NCBI RefSeq assembly: GCF_027943255.1
Contig: NC_072896.1
Coordinates: 66,978,501 to 67,042,500 of the forward strand
Origin: Anastrepha obliqua
Taxonomy: Eukaryota > Arthropoda > Insecta > Diptera > Tephritidae
Length of the DNA: 64,000 nt
Direction of reading: 5' to 3'
In this document: piece after piece, positions 47,068-57,985 of the stretch
How the letters are laid out: every line of letters starts with the position of its first letter
How positions within the stretch are numbered: the stretch's first letter is position 1
Made by a program: the position numbers and the translations under genes
The notes under the pieces: generated by a model
The model's database searches: none
Told to the model about the DNA's origin: nothing
The model's input: only the letters and a program-made list of their open reading frames with translations

Positions 47068-47781
47068 TTATGTTTTAAAAATGATTTCGGACAAGTGGCC
47101 GCCGCGGCTGGCTCGAATAAATTCCAGCCGAGAGGCCCAATTTTCGACCACTTTTTGCAGCAATTGGGGCCGTATGTCAGCAATAACGCGCCGAATATTC
47201 TCTTCCAAGACGTCAATCGTCTCGGGCTTATCTGCGTAGACAAGCGACTTCACATAGCCCCACAAGAAATAGTCCAGCGGTGTTATATCGCACGATCTTG
47301 GAGGCCACGCCACAGGTCCACGGCGCGAGATAATGCGCTCACCAAAAGTTTCCTTCAATAAATCGATTATTGCGTTGGCTGTATGGCATGTAGCGCCGTC
47401 TTGTTGGAACCAAAGGTCGTCCACATCAACATCGTCCAATTCAGGCACGAAAAAGTCATTAATCATGGCTCTATAGCGCTTTCCATTGACTGTAACATTA
47501 TGCCCGGCTTCATTTTTAAAGAAATATGGACCAATGATTCCCTCTGCCCATAGAGCACACCAAACAGTGACTTTTTGAGGATGTAACGGCGTCTCAGCAA
47601 TGGCTTGTGGATTATGTTCACTCCAAATGCCACAATTTTGCTTATTGACATACCCATTCAACCAAAAGTGAGCTTCATCACTGAACAAAATTTTCTTTTG
47701 AGGCGTCGCGCGAACCGAACCATTATTTTCGTAATAAATTTGCACGATTTGCAAACGTTGTTCAGGTGTAAGTCTATTCAT
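47068..47781 (-). CDS. Mariner-type transposase, N-terminal deletion, open frame
   Basis: The transposase would cut and rejoin DNA at the element's inverted repeats. The start is chosen at MNRLTPEQ (47781) because other relics of the family here start with MNRLTPE or MGRLTSK. An upstream in-frame Met at 47808 adds nine residues. Numbered from that upstream Met, the three catalytic aspartates are all present: D44 in LFSDEAHF, D137 in FQQDGATCH and D174 in RSCDITPLDYF, giving 36 residues between the last two. The C-terminus SRGGHLSEIIFKT is complete. The frame is uninterrupted, but only about 25 residues precede the first catalytic block, where intact relatives have about 120. Both helix-turn-helix DNA-binding motifs are essentially gone. 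The product would probably be unable to bind its ends unaided. Function is unproven. Confidence 0.75.
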   Translation of the reverse strand: MNRLTPEQRLQIVQIYYENNGSVRATPQKKILFSDEAHFWLNGYVNKQNCGIWSEHNPQAIAETPLHPQKVTVWCALWAEGIIGPYFFKNEAGHNVTVNGKRYRAMINDFFVPELDDVDVDDLWFQQDGATCHTANAIIDLLKETFGERIISRRGPVAWPPRSCDITPLDYFLWGYVKSLVYADKPETIDVLEENIRRVIADIRPQLLQKVVENWASRLEFIRASRGGHLSEIIFKT

Positions 47782-47859
47782 TATGAAATGGCAAACCAAA
47801 CTGAGCATAAATCAAGTGACAGCTGTCAAAAAGACCATCTACGAAAAAAGTAGTGCCAA

Positions 47860-47890
47860 CTTGAAAACCTAACCTCTAAATAAAACACCC
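47860..47890 (-). repeat. Right terminal inverted repeat of mariner
   Basis: Inverse complement of 46964-46995. The sequence ends in aaaacaccc. Confidence 0.85.
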
Positions 47891-48259
47891 TTTACTTGTG
47901 CCCTCTATATTTGAGCTTTCTTTTCTATACAAAGTTTGATGACCGTAGAACAACGATCACCCGTTCGGACCTTTGGTTAAAGTTTTAATTAGCACCAAAT
48001 CGTTCATTAAACTATTGCAAATTCAAAGAAATGTTATTATATAATAGTAAATATGCGTCTCTTAATTTTTCATTTAACGCCACGATTTTTCTCGAGGGCA
48101 CCGAAAAAATTAATTAAAAGAAAAAGTACACTGGCTTTGTACGAATGAGTTACAAGGTTGCAAAGTAACAGGCTTGTTTTTTAGTAGAATAATTTGTGTA
48201 TGTCCTGAAAATCTGCACTTGTAGAACATTTTTATGTTGCGTGTGAGAAGATTAAATTA

Positions 48260-50265
48260 TTTATTTATTCAAGAAATGAGGCTATATCTCCAAGATTAAG
48301 TCTTTTATAATGCATCGCTGTTGGAAGTTATAAACTAGTCCGAAATCTACTTCTAAATGAACGTCATACACGATTGAGAAAAAAGTCTGCATTATCTAAT
48401 TATCTCATCTCGCATGAGGATTTATCCACGAAGGCAAGGAAATCTCGATCTTTCCGGCTGTCAGTACGGAAACTTTAACAGAAACGGGAAACCTTGGCTT
48501 CTAACTCCATCCATTCATTCACTTCCATCACATTCACATTGGATTTAATAATGTATATATACATACTTGTATATTTCATTGACCAAAGAGTTATGTAGTT
48601 TCTTAATACTGGCAAGGAAACAAATTATTACTTTAGTACATAAGATTTGTAAACTTATTGTTAGTTCCTCAAACAAGAAAGCTTCAAATAAATAAAGAAA
48701 ATCAAAAACAAAAGCTGAAATTACAATAAACTTAGAGCGAAATATCAGAAACATACAAGATGTGGGTTAATGTAGCAGAGAGTAGCAAATGAAATGGTGA
48801 CAGTTTAATCACAACCACAACCACCAGAACTAAAGTAGTCGTGTATTACCTCTTTGTACTTATAGTTACTCCTAACGATTACAGCCTTGACTGCTCCAGA
48901 GCTTCACAGCATTAATGAAGAACAACCCTGATGAAGCCAAATAAGAATATTTAGGGGCAATTATACTTTGAGGCCTATTATGATTGATTTCATCAATCTT
49001 AATTTCTCATAAAGGTATTTGGGGATTTTTAATGCAAGTAGCTTATATATAAATATAGAGTTTCTAGCCGCCAGATAATTAATTAAAAACGTTGCTTCTT
49101 AAAATTTTACTTTTCCACAAAAAAATATGATAATATCTTTTGAGACCATAGACGTAACGCATAACATTAATAAAGGCAACATAAATTTTGTGAGATGAAA
49201 TAGAGTTAAGCTTACTGTTTACGAGCTCAGAATATGTGACTCGGCAGATATTTTTATGAAGAGCTTTTTCATGGCCTTAATACACTCGGAGGTTTACCGT
49301 TGCCTGCCGTGGGGTGACCGCTATTAGAAAAAACTTTTTCTTAATTTAGGTGTTTCACCGAGATTCGAACCGACGTTCTCGCTGTGAATTCCGAATGCTA
49401 GTCACGCACCAACCCATTCGACTATAGCGGCCGCAGTATGTGATCTATGGTTCAATGAATATAATATGAGGTAGCGTTCCTTTAATGGCTCTAATGATAT
49501 AAAATACGGTGAAATTCTTTCTACTTTCAACTTTGTTTGCATGAACAAAACAGCTTAACGCAGAATTAACAACAAAGCCTAATTGTTTAATGTTGTTAGT
49601 AAACATCAGGGCGCTATTACCGACAAGTTAGAATATGTTAAACAAGTACTAAACTGGTACTAATAAGCAATCCATATGACTTGGCCGCATTTAGGCTTAA
49701 ACATTTATCGTGTGCCTATTGCGAAATTGCATACAAGTTGCAATAATTTTAAAAACAAATTCGCAATTAGACCATTTCTACTGGACAAATACAACTCAAT
49801 ATCATTAACACAAGCATGGACATTGACATACTGACACACACAGATAATAATCATTCACAAAAATACTAAACAAAAGGGGAGCAGAACTTGCGGTACACCG
49901 GAGCCAACTTAATAAGACGTGAAATAGCCCGCCTTATACATTACCTTTTGAGTTCTTCCTGAAAGTTAGCTGATCATACGTTTGGCAGAGTTTACAGAAG
50001 ATCCAAAGACCTGTTTAACATTTCTGCAACAAAGGTCATGACTCACCGAACCAATTGCCTTAGAGAAATGCAAACGGCAATGAAGAGATAGGTCACCATT
50101 ATAAAACTGCGTCCTTATGTCATCAAGTATTTTTATCACAACCGTAGAGCAGCTATACTTAGACCTAAACCCAAACTGCAGTAGGGGCAATACATTATTT
50201 TCATGAATAAATGATGAAATTTGCCTTGCCATCAGTGACCCGTAACCTTTAAAAAGGCAGCTTCC
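48260..50265 (-). pseudogene. Jockey/CR1-like LINE with SINE insertion
   Basis: Minus-strand order: RT fingers and motif A in an 88-codon open segment (49966-50232) reading ENNVLPLLQFGFRSKYSCST, then VVIKILDDIRTQF and a motif A reduced to HFSKAIGSVSHDL (a consensus Asp lost). VGSGVPQ follows near 49.91 kb. The later RT and C-terminus are scattered down to 48.84 kb. The 3' UTR at 48.26-48.8 kb resembles 54.97-55.17 kb. A SINE copy sits inside at 49.24-49.43 kb. About 350 bases (48.35-48.71 kb) in the 3' UTR have no counterpart in the 55-kb copy. Confidence 0.6.
49241..49434 (-). repeat. tRNA-derived SINE, 5' part
   Basis: On the minus strand it begins gcggccgctatagtcgaatg with the A-box equivalent, then a B-box (ggttcgaatctc), then the body common to the family (gcaggcaacggtaaacctcc). 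It is truncated in the body near 49241. About 80% of aligned positions match the 50.8-51.1 kb copy by eye. Confidence 0.75.
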
Positions 50266-50453
50266 GTTTTAGACCTTAAAAAACAAGTTTGCCGAATATT
50301 CATTGGCCAAGGTCTGTATAAGTATATGTATTTATATAAGGTGTTTTTTAAAAGCTTGCTGATAGCACAGAAATATTGTTGTTGTTGCAGCAGAAATATT
50401 GTTGGAATACATAATTTTATTATATATTGTATTTATATACATATATTTAATTT

Positions 50454-50629
50454 GCGCGTACACCCTTTTTGTGTGTTTGGCCGAGCTCCTCCTTTTATTT
50501 GTGGTGTGCGTCTTGATGTTGTTCCACAAATGGAGGGACCTACAGTTTCAAGCCGACTGCGAACGGCAAATATTTTTATGATGAGCTTTTTCATGGCAGA
50601 AATACACTCGGAGGTTTGCCATTGCCTGC
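50454..50629 (-). repeat. SINE body, lacking tRNA head
   Basis: The segment is nearly identical to the body of the full copy at 50.8 kb (gtggtgtgcgtcttgatgtt and gttccacaaatggagggacc shared). The tRNA-like head is absent: the match stops after attgcctgc. Confidence 0.8.
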
Positions 50630-50639
50630 ATTTTTTTAT

Positions 50640-50765
50640 TATAATCTAGTAAATAATTTCATGGCATTTTTTTTTAATATGATGATATCTGGTATATGTC
50701 CGCGCGGCTACGAACTACATGGTTTATTCCGTAAGTTCAATTTTTGACTACTTTTTCCAATAAAT
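50640..50765 (-). pseudogene. Mariner C-terminus fragment
   Basis: The segment parallels 43.59-43.71 kb (shared ttcatggcattt, gctactttttccaat-like words). On the minus strand it encodes EKVVKNWTYGINHVVRSRAD before frame loss, the same C-terminal block as EKVAKNWTDRIAHITHSG at 43.7 kb. It lies between two SINE copies. Confidence 0.65.
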
Positions 50766-50781
50766 CTGGAAAAAAAAAAAT

Positions 50782-51086
50782 AAGTGGCGCGTACACTTCT
50801 GTTAGGTGTTTGGCCGAGTTTTCCCCCCTATTTATGGTGTGCGTCTTGATGTTGTTCCACAAATGGAGGGACCTACAGTTTGAAGCCGACTCCGAACGGC
50901 AGATATTTTTATGAGGAGCTTTTTCATGGCAGAAATACACTCGGAGGTTTGCCATTGCCTGCCGATGGGCGACTGCTATTAGAAAAATGTTTTTATTAAT
51001 TTTGCTTTCACCGATTCGAACCAACGACCTCTCTGTGAATTCCGAATGGTAATCACGCACCAACCCATTCGGCTACGGCGGCCGCA
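50782..51086 (-). repeat. Full-length tRNA-derived SINE
   Basis: The most complete copy. On the minus strand it starts gcggccgccgtagccgaatg, has an A-box equivalent (51050-51076) and a B-box (ggttcgaatcggt, 51010-51023), and then a body of about 200 bases ending near 50782 with gtgtacgcgccact. The combination of a tRNA-like head with both internal pol III boxes and a non-tRNA body defines a SINE, presumably mobilised by a LINE. I could not identify the partner LINE from the 3' end. Confidence 0.85.
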
Positions 51087-51089
51087 TTT

Positions 51090-53549
51090 TATACAATACA
51101 TAAAAATAAAAGCTTCTTATTTTATTAAAATTAATACACAAGTTATTTTAATTGAGTTTAAATAATTTTTTTTTTTTTTGGTTGCCTTTTCATGCGAAAA
51201 ACAATGCATATTATTAAAGCACAAATGAGAAAACGCATCTACACACACATGTCGAATCGAGTAATTGTATGTGTATGTGCGCTGCTACAATAACAACAAG
51301 GCTCCGGTTAATTGTGGCTAACTTATTTAAAAAATTATCATTCACACTTTAAAATAGTCAATTGGCTTTGCGCTGCACAGATGCGAAACAAGCTTTTTGT
51401 GTTTCACATGTTCAGATGTACGAAAGCATGTGTGCTTGGAATAAACCGCCATCAACTGTCAGTCAACCCACCATCAGTTGTCAGCTTTACAAAGATTTTC
51501 TTTCATGCATAATTCGGGGTACAAGTTATTTCAACAAAATATTAATTGGCAGCCTCGCTTGACATCTCGCAATCAGTTGGTTGCTGTAATCAACTGTTTA
51601 TTGGCAATTAAATTTCTATAATTAACAACGTCAAAGGTTGACACTGAAGCGTACATTCTCAGCATTACAGAATTGTGGCGACAAAGGGATTCAATGCTTT
51701 AGTGCAGTATTATATAACGGTAAAGCCAATAATACCAATAAAACGAATCGCCTTCCCCAACTAATGTCACCTTTGATTTACAAGTACATATAAATAAGAA
51801 TATGTAAGTGTAAGTGTATGTGCGTATAAATTCTTCTGGTCTTATCTGACAATGTAAGTTCAGTCTGCTGGTGTAATTCCGAGGGAAGCTATCAGAAATA
51901 CTATTAATTTCGGCCTACACATAGTTATTACACCCACTCAACTTGATTAGCGACAAATTTCGCCACAAATTACACTCAATCGCTTCGAGTGGCTCATAAA
52001 ATCCATTGTGAAGGCATGTTAGGAATGTGTGAACCCCACCAGGAAATTTGGGCACGCAATAGAAGCGGCTTGCCAGCATGCCATCTTACGTTTACTTTGG
52101 AACTACTGTACGTACCAATTGCCTATGAGCATTGCCGCATTTATGGCAATTGGATACTCTAAATAAACTAAGAAGTAATATAGATAAATTACATAACCAC
52201 AAAACAAGTGATGAGGAAGAAAAAGAGGGCAAATAGTAATGTTTTTTATGGTTTCAGTGTCACATGCGATTTCTCGGCTCGCTAAATGTGTGGGAGAAAA
52301 CAACAAAAACCATACAGTTGGCTGGTTGAATAACTTCGAAAGGTCAATAAACAGGTTAGCGGACATTTTTAACTGGCGGGTGCGGTTTACAAACTTTACT
52401 GTTGATACACAGATAATATAGGCCTATGTGCACCCACTTGGATAATTGATTAAAAGCTTAAGTATCTTTCTAATCATTTCAAGGTGGGTCTTATATTTAG
52501 TTCTATAAACTAAAAACTGGGTGAGGCTTAACGATGGAAAAAAAATAAAAAAGGTGAACGATATGGTCTTCTAAGTAACCACTTATTCACTCAGAGCTGC
52601 AAAAAATTGTGTTAAGTAACAGAATGTAGCAAAGCGTAATTGATCGCGCTGCCCATTGGTTTCCCAGCAACAGCTAATCATTTTTGTTTTTTTTTTTTTG
52701 TGATTTTAAACCAACATTATTCTTCATTTACGATCGTCAACTGTCAGCTTTGCAAAGAAAGACTTTCAATTCGCCCGTATGTAATGTATGTATGTATGTA
52801 TTGTATGTGCGCTTATTAGTAATTCAACTAATTAAACCACTGCAGCGTTTAAGAAAACCCCCAAGTAATACAATCTTTCATCGCAGAAGTCGCTGGTAAA
52901 TGTTAATTAAAAACATAACCTCAACGCAGCTTTCAACTTTACATTTCTTTTCGCTCTTTCCGTCACTTTAATGGAGAATTTACACACAAGTTCTTTCGGG
53001 TTTTTCTTTTATTTTCATTTGCTCACGCTTGAGGCGTTTGAGTGCACTCTTTGTGACCTGACAGGTCAAGCGAAATGTCATGGTGTAATGAAAAGTGACA
53101 GCAGCGGTCCACAAAGGCGATGAATAATGTTGCAATATTAAGTAAAGAAAATAAATGAGTGAAACTTGTAATGAAGATGTATAGGTAATGACTTTGCTGA
53201 CATTTGAAGTCAAGTGCGATATTGCATTAAGCGAGAATTAAAATATTTGTACAAGAAACTGAAGTTAAAGAAACTGAAAATAAAAAAAACTTTCATGTCA
53301 AACAAAGCACCAAACGAATATAATCAAGTACTAGTAATAATATGTATCTAATGCATGTTTATTCTCGAGCAAAATACAGCCTTCACGTAAATTATCAGAA
53401 AACCTTGGATTACAAGTTACTTTATTAACCATTTTCTTCCATAAAAATTATTTCCTCCAATCAAGTGAAAGTAGAAATCCAGTGTATTTAGAGAAACCAT
53501 TTTTACAGCACGATTTGACTTACATTTACTGCATATAAACGACTTTTTG
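51090..53549. other. No recognisable gene
   Basis: About 2.4 kb of AT-rich sequence. A (TATG)n run lies near 52783-52800. Overlapping short ORFs have no known features. Confidence 0.55.
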
Positions 53550-53612
53550 GCGATCACCGTACCTGAATGGCTTTGTTCGTGACTGTCATTCGGTAGAACT
53601 CGGATTCGAGGA
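53550..53612 (+). repeat. SINE tRNA head, degenerate
   Basis: The segment aligns with the 1.1-kb SINE head: cctgaatggctttgttcgtg (A-box area), then tcattcggtagaactcggat and a B-box-like ggattcgagga. The body is missing. Confidence 0.55.
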
Positions 53613-54965
53613 CCATATAAAACCAGCTAATGATAGGAAAAATGTCAACTACTGAAAAATCTCTTCGTATAGCTCAAAGGTTTTAAACGAACCCTGAACT
53701 GCATATACCCAAAGTCACTCATAAAGCAGTTCTGCTACTCGACAAGAACGGCTTGTCAGCCGAAAGATGAAGAATTTCATAAATTATGTCTTTTGGCATC
53801 GTCCAAATTAGAGTTTACATGAACTTAGTTACTAATGTCGAGCCATAGAAGGTCAATCAAACAAGGAAGGGAATGCAGCAAGTGAATACGATAAATAGAC
53901 AATAGATGGTTTTACTAAAATATTATATTCAAACTTGAACATATTGTGCGTCTTACGGAGAGCAAGGTTGAGAGCCTCAATAAAGCGCATATTTTCTTTG
54001 TAATTAACTCTTAAGACTTAAAAACTGCAGCACAAAACGTTGTGTTGGCTGTAGTCCATCCTATGAAATTCCACTCGGATTAGGGAATCATTCATTATTT
54101 TTAAAAGTAGTCACTGATATTCTGGATATTACCAAAACTGTGCAAAGCAACCCGTCTGAGTCTTGTTTGGCAAGGATTCTGTCGGTAATATTGGCAAGTA
54201 AAGACTCCCACATTCCCTTACACCTTTCCAATAAACCTTTTGAATTCTAAAGCGGAAATACTGCACGCCCTGAGATATTGTTAACAATGTTTAGAGTAAA
54301 TGAATGTAAGTTAAAGTAAAAAGTAACCGGATTGCAATGATTCCCAATTTTCCCAATTCCCAATCAGATTGGACAGCTAAATATTCAGTAAAGTTTGCCA
54401 TATCATTACGAGTATACATGAAGCGACACTTGCCAATCAAGCGTATATATAAAAATTATTCTCGAAATTTTGGCTCAGTTTTGAATATACAGGTAGTGAA
54501 TGATTTGCTATTAAATACATAATGGCATGAATATAGCCTCCTGTTTAAATATCTCGAAATCAAATTTACTTCGCTTATTATTAGCATTCGCTATTTATCA
54601 GGGTTTAAACGAGACTCTTTATAGAAGTTATGTTCGGGACATTGGTTGCATATTTAACCCAATCCCAAGCTATGAAATCAAAAACAGGCTATTCCAGCTT
54701 ACCCAGAGGACTTTTTTCTGGTGACAAAGCTGTAAAAATGTAAAGCAAAATGTCAAATTTTTTTGCCGAATATTTTAGTTCGAACTTCGTGAATGATGAT
54801 ACATCTGCAGACTTTATTCATCTCTTGACTTTAGCTCTCGAAGCATCTGATCTGAAGGCATTAGGAATAGTCACAAACATTCAATGCCAAGTGAGTTTCG
54901 CAGTTAAGTCTATTTTTAATATAAATTTATGCAGCTCCATTTTTTATTTGTATTTTATTTTTTTA
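53613..54965. other. No recognisable gene
   Basis: Three consecutive plus-strand frames (54337-54522, 54527-54724, 54750-54995) cover most of 0.65 kb but match no family I know. They could be a decayed reading frame or chance. Confidence 0.35.
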
Positions 54966-54969
54966 TTTA

Positions 54970-55175
54970 TTGTGGAAATGGGGTTGTATCTGTAAGACTC
55001 TTAAGCCTTTTATAATGCATAGCTATTGGGAACTATAAAAATCGAAATCAATTATTTTTATTAAATGCAAACTTAAAACTAACAATTTAAATTTAGTTAG
55101 AATAGTAAGAAACATATACGATGAGGGTTAATAGTAGAAATTAGAAAGACAGAGAAATGAAACAAATTATTAGTA
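54970..55175 (-). repeat. Jockey/CR1-like LINE 3' UTR copy
   Basis: The segment resembles the 3' UTR at 48.26-48.8 kb (ccttttataatgcatagcta here against tcttttataatgcatcgctg there; agaaacatatacgatg here against agaaacatacaagatg there). It has no coding part, so it is a 5'-truncated copy. Confidence 0.55.
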
Positions 55176-55249
55176 CGTTTTCTTAAAAATAAGTATTATT
55201 TACAAGCTCTTCATATTCTAATGGTTTATACAACTAAAAACAAAAAAAA

Positions 55250-55330
55250 AAAACACTCCGAACCAAAACCAACATGTAATTTTGTGACCGAACATAACCG
55301 AAGCCGAAGTTCGGTTGTTCTCTAACAATT
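55250..55330. repeat. Short dispersed repeat shared with 26.45 kb
   Basis: Contains gccgaagttcggttgttctc next to an A-run, as at 26.44-26.5 kb. The family is unknown. Confidence 0.45.
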
Positions 55331-55440
55331 TTTAATAATTTTAAGTTAACTTTTTATGTTTTTTTAGTCTGTAATGAATTTTTAAAAAATTAAAGCTCGA
55401 ATTATTGTTTTATATTTAAATTTCTTTCCCTATCATTCTT

Positions 55441-55907
55441 ATGAGGATGGCCAGCTATATCATAATTCTTTTATTTTTGTTTTTATTTACGATTTCACTT
55501 TTACGAAGACACGCATTTCCAGGTTATGCAGAGAAAACCCTCAATTGGATCTCGTGGTACTTTTACCGATACGAACAACGAGAGAAAGCGAACCCTGTAT
55601 ACCTATGTATAAACGCTCTTTTCTGAAAGAAGCCGCTCGCATAAGCACACTTTTCTTCATTTTTATGTGTTTATTCTTTTTTTCTCATAACATTTCTACT
55701 TTTGTCAATAAAAAGATAGTGCTACATACGCTAAACTTAAATAACAAAATATTTAATAGCCTTAAGTGTTCATTGAAGAGAACAGAGAAAATTCCCTTTG
55801 CTTATTATATTATTAAAGGTTTCTATAAAAGAAATTTACCATTTGAAGGTGGTGGTTTGTTTGTTATTACATTTGGTGATCTACTAACCTATGAGCAGTT
55901 CATTTGA
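55441..55907 (+). other. Two overlapping unassigned frames
   Basis: A 61-codon frame with a hydrophobic start (MRMASYIIILLFLFLFTISL, like a membrane segment) overlaps a 120-codon frame. The latter has a hydrophobic stretch (TLFFIFMCLFFFSH) and a basic middle. I recognise neither. The longer one could be a fragment of an unknown element. Coding status is doubtful, since T-rich DNA easily gives such frames. Confidence 0.25.
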
Positions 55908-55909
55908 AT

Positions 55910-57105
55910 TTAGCGCCATTTTGTTGATGCCAGTGATACAGCGCTATTATTTGCCAGCTGTAATACCTGAACATTGAAATTTGGCAGAGAACGTAAACGA
56001 GCAGAGAAAAGTATCATCCGATGCTATTTTGCAGTAATGAAATCTTAGGGAGGAGTAGGGAATATACTCATGGTGTTAAAATCGTCACTTGTTTTAAATA
56101 TTTAAATAAATGATTTCATGCAATATTTTCCGTGGTATGCAATTCTTGGACTACCACTTATCGCATTCCAAATAGTGAGATGGCTTATAGTATGCCAATT
56201 AAATTAAAAATCTGGTGGTTTTTTAATAGTAAATTTTCATTTGGTGGTCATACTTGTATAGTCTTGCTCTGTGCTTGGTAACATTAGACGTAACACTTCT
56301 AAATTTACTGAGCCGTTTACTATTTATTAAATTAGATACCTTTTACATCTTACATTCGCTCTCATGTAGAGGATGCGGTTTCATTTGCAGAAATAGTAAT
56401 CAGACTTTCGAAAACTTAACTGAAAGTGTACTGAAGGTATTTTTAAATTTGCTTTATGTTCTCTGAAGTTTAAGACTCCTATTCTTCGTACCTTCGTGTG
56501 AATCTTGTTGGTACTAATTAATAAATTTAAACAGATTAGATATTCCCAGGGCAATTCTATCGTTATTATCGGCTCATGATATTATTAATGGTACTAATTT
56601 TTGGATAAGTTTAAATATTGCGGGGCGAATTCTACGTAACTTTCACCCTTTCAATGAGTAGCAATGACTTTTATTTATTTAAGTTTACTTGTTTCATGAT
56701 TGTGTATACAATTTTCAGAAAAAAATTTCACGAATTTTATTTCCAAACTTTTATCTAAGTGTAATTATGATATCTGCGACTCTATAAGAAGTACATCCAT
56801 TGGCATTAGTAACTCAAACGAACAAAAAAGCTCTATATAATGTCCGTATAATACCCTGCGTAAAGGTGATGTGATTCAGTTAACGATGTCATATGAGTTA
56901 AAAGAAATATTTTTTTAATATAATATTATTATTTATAAATTTTATTTACACATATGTCAAATTATTTAGTCAAACATTCATGAAATTCTTACTGAATATT
57001 CCACAAAAGTTTCTTATAAGCTTATTGAAATAATTAAATAGTAGTGAACGTAAAATTTCCACTGAAAGTGAAGGGCAAATATAAAGGTCAGAAAAGCATT
57101 TATTT
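55910..57105. other. No recognisable gene
   Basis: AT-rich spacer of 1.2 kb. No motif recognised. Confidence 0.5.
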
Positions 57106-57109
57106 TAAG

Positions 57110-57197
57110 TATCAAATCAAAATGCTCTCTCTTAAGCGTACAACTAAGGGACCGCTTAAGAGAGCTGTCCGTTAGGAGAGAGTGCACTGTATATGGT
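57110..57197 (-). repeat. pogo/Tigger-like terminal repeat
   Basis: On the minus strand, TA is followed by cagtgcactctctcctaacg, and then ctctcttaagcg and its inverse complement cgcttaagagag, separated by 14 bases. A CAGTG start next to TA and short inner repeats resemble the ends of pogo-type DNA transposons. No transposase or partner end was found, so this is a solo end or a MITE edge. Confidence 0.4.
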
Positions 57198-57449
57198 TTG
57201 GGATCACTAAGAACCCAAGAATAATTCTTGAATTGAAATACACTATTTAACGGTGTATTGATGGACGTTCATTGATGAAAATGAACCATTGCTTTGTCAA
57301 AATGGCATCGAAAATTCATCAAAAGGACTAAAAGACCGCTCTGTATAGGCCATTTTACAATAAAATAAAATAATTGGAAACACTTTGTTATTTTTGACGT
57401 GATAACGTCTTATAATTCAATTTAACAGGCTGCACGCACGAAAAAATGT

Positions 57450-57538
57450 GTCGTTACCTTGCTCATTAGTGTTACCTTGCTCATTTGTCGTTACCTTGCT
57501 CATTTGTCGTTACCTTGCTCATTGCCGTTACCTTGAAT
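57450..57538 (+). repeat. 19-bp tandem repeat, about 4.7 copies
   Basis: The unit gtcgttaccttgctcattt appears at 57450, 57469 (18 bases, one deleted), 57487 and 57506, with a partial copy at 57525. Copies differ only at the last base or by one indel, so the array is young. It directly precedes the longer repeat at 57539. Confidence 0.9.
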
Positions 57539-57626
57539 GAACTGCAAGCGAAAGCGCGAAACGAACAAAACAAACGAACGGCAACGTTCGACATCTTGCT
57601 CTCTCCTACTTAAGTGAGCCTATATA

Positions 57627-57985
57627 CAGGGTTGGCCATATTAAACTGACCCATGTGATATTAAAAAAATATGGAAAAAGAAACATTTTTTTGTGTTTCA
57701 TTGTGAAAACCATTTAATTTAGTTCAAGGAGATTCGTTTACATCACTTTTTGAATATGATATCGCGCAAGTGGTCGCCCTTAGCTCGTATAGCGTAATGT
57801 GCCCGTTTTTCGGCGTTTTCCATAGTTTTGGCCAGCGTCTCGGCCGATATGGCGGCTATTTCCCGTCGGATATTGGCCTTAAGTGCGCCTAGTGTCTTTG
57901 ACTTGTTGACGTAAACCTTAGATTTCAAATTACAGTAAAAAGTTATAGGGTTACTCAATAGGTCAGTTTAATATGGCCAACCCTG
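57627..57985 (-). mobile_element. Mariner MITE with perfect 24-bp TIRs
   Basis: 359 bp bounded by perfect inverted repeats (cagggttggccatattaaac and four further bases on each side) with TA on both sides (57625-57626, 57986-57987). The inner part encodes only a transposase C-terminus, so it is an internally deleted, non-autonomous copy. Its insertion into a pre-existing repeat is shown by the empty site at 58.4 kb. Confidence 0.92.
57743..57958 (-). pseudogene. Transposase C-terminus within MITE
   Basis: A 71-codon frame reading KSKVYVNKSKTLGALKANIR and then TLAKTMENAEKRAHYAIRAK, ending GDHLRDIIFKK. This is the C-terminal domain of a mariner-like transposase. The catalytic domains are absent and the open frame is probably residual. 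It resembles the fragment at 9.3-9.56 kb. Confidence 0.75.

Larger units (their letters stand above)
46964..47890 (-). mobile_element. Mariner-type element with matched TIRs
   Basis: A 927-bp unit bounded by inverted repeats: 46964-46995 (gggtgtttttttttagaggt, 32 bp) and 47860-47890 (31 bp). The two differ only in the length and content of the T-run and are otherwise complementary. A TA precedes the left end directly. The right end is followed by TTTA, so the TA duplication is imperfect or eroded. The element is shorter than a typical mariner (about 1.3 kb) and contains one long open frame on the minus strand. Confidence 0.85.

Noticed and set aside
47605..47853. Plus-strand frame within the 47-kb mariner
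   Set aside because: It is antisense to the transposase frame, which has all catalytic motifs.
57450..57538. CRISPR-like array
   Set aside because: The 19-bp units are directly adjacent without spacers, so this is a simple tandem repeat in a eukaryotic genome.
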